Part shown: in pieces, positions 3,748 through 5,568 of the stretch | Layout of the letters: each line of letters starts with the position of its first letter | How positions within the stretch are numbered: position 1 is the first letter of the stretch | Origin: an uncultured Clostridia bacterium | GTDB lineage: Bacteria > Bacillota > Clostridia > Oscillospirales > CAG-382 | Direction: 5' to 3' | Assembly (NCBI GenBank): GCA_947627335.1 | Contig: CANQVQ010000103.1 | Location: 1-5,568 of the forward strand | Length of the DNA stretch: 5,568 bases | The notes under the pieces: generated by a model | What the model was told of the DNA's origin: nothing | Databases searched by the model: none | What the model saw: only the letters and a program-made list of their open reading frames with translations | Program-made: the position numbers and the translations under genes

Positions 3748-5568
3748 GGGGTCTGACAGCTTTTTTGCGAAATTTTCATCTCGTACCGCCCGTTTTCGGC
3801 GCAAAGCAGCACGTCGCAGTCGGTCCCGACGCTCCCGTCGAGGATCCCGCCGCTCACCAGCTCCTCCGCCGCACGCACCGCCTGCCGCCGGACCTCCCGT
3901 GCGCCGCCCTGCGACGGCAGACGCGCCTGCGCGCAGGAGAGCGCCTGCGAAAGGAAGCTCTCGTCGAACCGCACGCCGATCCCCTTCTGGCGCAGCCGCT
4001 CCGCGAAACTGCGCACCCCGCTCCGGGCGACCTGTTCGAGCGCGTCGCGTCCGAGCGGACGGAACACCGCGAGTTCGTCGACGCGGTCCACCAGCTCCCG
4101 CGAAAGCAGCGCTTCCGCCCGCAGCCTCGCCGCGTTCCCCGCCGCATCGGGCGACGACGCGAACCCGATGCCGGACGCGCCCTCGCCGAGGTTGGCGGTC
4201 AGCACCACCGCCGCGTTGCGGAAACTGACGGTCAGCCCGGCGGAATCGGTCAGTTTGCCCTCGTCGAGGATCTGCAGCAGCAGCGCCCGCACCTCCGGGT
4301 GCGCCTTTTCCACCTCGTCGAACAGGATCAGCGAATACGGCTTGCGGCGGACGCGCTCGGTCAGGAATCCGCCCTCCCCGTAGCCGCTGTAGCCGGGCGG
4401 CGCACCGATCAGCTTGGAAACGCTGTGCGGCTCGGCGTACTCGGTCATATCCAGCCGCACGAAGGAATCCTTGCCGTAGAGCAGCTCGGCGAGCGCCTTG
4501 GCGCAGGCGGTCTTTCCCACGCCGGACGGACCGATCAGCAGGAAACTGCTCGCCGGCTTCTCCGATTCCCGCACGCCGGTCCCCGCACGCCGCAGGGCGG
4601 AACAGATCGCTTCGACCGCGCCGTCCTGCCCGAGGATGCGCTCCTTCAGCCCGCTCTCCAGCCGCCGCAGGCGCTCCGCCTCGCTGTCCTTGAGCGCCGT
4701 CAGCGGGATACCGGTCTTTTCCTGCGCCGACGCCGCGATGTCCTCCGCCGTCACCGCCGTCCCGCCCCGCCTTCGCTTGCAGGCCGCCGCCTCGTCGATC
4801 AGGTCGATGGCCTTATCCGGCAGGTAGCGGTCGCTGATATACCGCGCCGACAGCCGCACCGCGCTTTCGAGCGCCTCCGGCAGCAGCCGCACGCCGTGGA
4901 AGGTTTCGTACTTCTCCCGCAGACCGTTGAGGATCCGCAGGCACTCCTCCTCGGTCGGCTCCTCCACCGACACCCGCCGGAATCGCCGGTCGAGTGCAGC
5001 GTCCTTCTCGATGCAGCGTTTGTACTCCTTCTGCGTGGTCGCGCCGATAAGCTTGATCTCCCCGCGTGCGAGCGAGGGCTTGAGGATATTCGACGCGTCG
5101 ATGGCGCCTTCCGCCGCCCCCGCGCCGACGATGGTATGCAGTTCGTCGATGAACAGGATCACGTCGTCCGCTTCCCGCGCTTCGGCGAGGATGCTCCGTA
5201 TTTTCTCCTCAAATTCCCCGCGGTACTTGGTCCCCGCGACGATGGACGCGAGTTCCAGACTCATGATGCGCTTGCCGAGCAGGGGTTCCGGGACCCGCCC
5301 CTCCGCGATGCGTGCGGCGACCGATTCGACGATCGCCGTCTTTCCGACCCCCGCTTCCCCGACGAGGCAGGGGTTGTTCTTGGTGCGGCGGAGCAGAATG
5401 CTGATGATCTGCTCCTCCTCCTTTTCCCGCCCGACGACCGGGTCGGTGCGCCCGAACAGCGCCTTTTCGGTCAGGTTGACCGCGTTTTTGTCCAGCGTCG
5501 GCGTGCTTTTGCGCACCCGTTCGGCTTCGACGCGGCGGTCCGACCGTCCGTCCGCGCCGCGCCCGTAG
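3744..5568 (-). CDS. Clp/Hsp100 ATPase of the ClpA/ClpC type, without a middle domain (5' end off window)
   Basis: This is an ATP-dependent unfoldase that threads substrates, probably into ClpP. The frame is open to the window edge, so the N-terminal part, including any Clp_N domain, is missing. Residues are counted from the GTG codon at 5516, which is probably internal; 17 more codons of linker are visible upstream. The first AAA+ module has Walker A GEAGVGKT (53-60), pore loop KYRG (97-100) and Walker B ILFIDELH (120-127). The second has Walker A GPSGVGKT (329-336), pore loop GYSGY (375-379; usually GYVGY), Walker B LILFDEVEKAHP (396-407), sensor-1 Asn442, the Arg478 region (LVDRVDE) and sensor-2 motif GAR (538-540). 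IGF at 450-452 matches the ClpP-binding tripeptide. Only a few residues separate IDLIDEAAACKRRR (237-250) from VTAEDIAASAQEKTGIP (255-271), where ClpC has a coiled-coil middle domain. The layout is therefore closer to ClpA, though a ClpC-lineage origin is plausible. It probably forms a separate transcription unit from the ffh operon. Confidence 0.95.
   Translation of the reverse strand, partial: YGRGADGRSDRRVEAERVRKSTPTLDKNAVNLTEKALFGRTDPVVGREKEEEQIISILLRRTKNNPCLVGEAGVGKTAIVESVAARIAEGRVPEPLLGKRIMSLELASIVAGTKYRGEFEEKIRSILAEAREADDVILFIDELHTIVGAGAAEGAIDASNILKPSLARGEIKLIGATTQKEYKRCIEKDAALDRRFRRVSVEEPTEEECLRILNGLREKYETFHGVRLLPEALESAVRLSARYISDRYLPDKAIDLIDEAAACKRRRGGTAVTAEDIAASAQEKTGIPLTALKDSEAERLRRLESGLKERILGQDGAVEAICSALRRAGTGVRESEKPASSFLLIGPSGVGKTACAKALAELLYGKDSFVRLDMTEYAEPHSVSKLIGAPPGYSGYGEGGFLTERVRRKPYSLILFDEVEKAHPEVRALLLQILDEGKLTDSAGLTVSFRNAAVVLTANLGEGASGIGFASSPDAAGNAARLRAEALLSRELVDRVDELAVFRPLGRDALEQVARSGVRSFAERLRQKGIGVRFDESFLSQALSCAQARLPSQGGAREVRRQAVRAAEELVSGGILDGSVGTDCDVLLCAENGRYEMKISQKSCQTP

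Noticed and set aside
1877..4228. A 783-codon plus-strand open frame across ffh, ylxM and part of clp
   Set aside because: It is antisense to three well-supported genes, crosses the promoter and terminator region, and has a low-complexity His/Leu/Arg-rich then Arg/Ser/Ala-rich product; its length is explained by high GC.
5514..5516. GTG as the true start of the Clp ATPase
   Set aside because: The frame continues open to the window edge, and the following KSTPTLDK resembles the linker before the first AAA+ domain of ClpC, so the gene most likely begins outside.
1..5568. CRISPR array, tRNA or rRNA gene, insertion sequence or attachment site
   Set aside because: No regularly spaced direct repeats, no tRNA- or rRNA-like segment, no transposase or terminal inverted repeats were seen on either strand.

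Overview
This window looks like a GC-rich Bacillota (Clostridia-like) chromosome. The evidence is the gene order ylxM-ffh-rpsP-khpA-rimM-trmD, a YlxM protein, strong Shine-Dalgarno sites and consensus sigma-A promoter boxes. No phylogenetic computation was possible, so the placement is an inference. All convincing genes lie on the minus strand, so the window is read biologically from high to low coordinates.

Positions 5568-3744 hold the 3' part of a Clp/Hsp100 ATPase gene of the ClpA/ClpC type; its start is off the window. Both AAA+ modules and an IGF loop, the usual ClpP contact, are visible. The coiled-coil middle domain normal in ClpC is essentially absent. Positions 3743-3626 (118 nt) are the only real regulatory intergenic region. 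They carry a hairpin plus U-run that looks like the clp terminator, and a TTGACA-N16-TATAAT promoter whose -35 box contains the clp stop codon and whose predicted start site falls inside the terminator hairpin.

Positions 3625-199 are a tightly packed operon for protein targeting and translation. It runs ylxM, ffh (SRP GTPase), a 71-nt gap with a small stem-loop, rpsP (ribosomal protein S16), khpA (KH RNA-binding protein), rimM (16S/30S maturation) and trmD (tRNA m1G37 methyltransferase). From rpsP to trmD the genes overlap or nearly touch (ATGA, TGATG, then a 1-nt gap), which implies translational coupling. The shared theme is ribosome assembly, tRNA modification and co-translational secretion.

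Positions 198-1 follow trmD. A start codon with a strong ribosome binding site opens an Arg-rich reading frame that runs off the edge and that I do not recognise; it is not rplS (L19), the usual gene here. A long imperfect hairpin lies inside it and could instead be a terminator or leader RNA.

Most of the window is ordinary core genome. I do not see an undescribed multi-gene system. The points deserving a second look are the overlapping terminator/promoter, the Clp ATPase lacking its middle domain, and the hairpin and unknown ORF after trmD.
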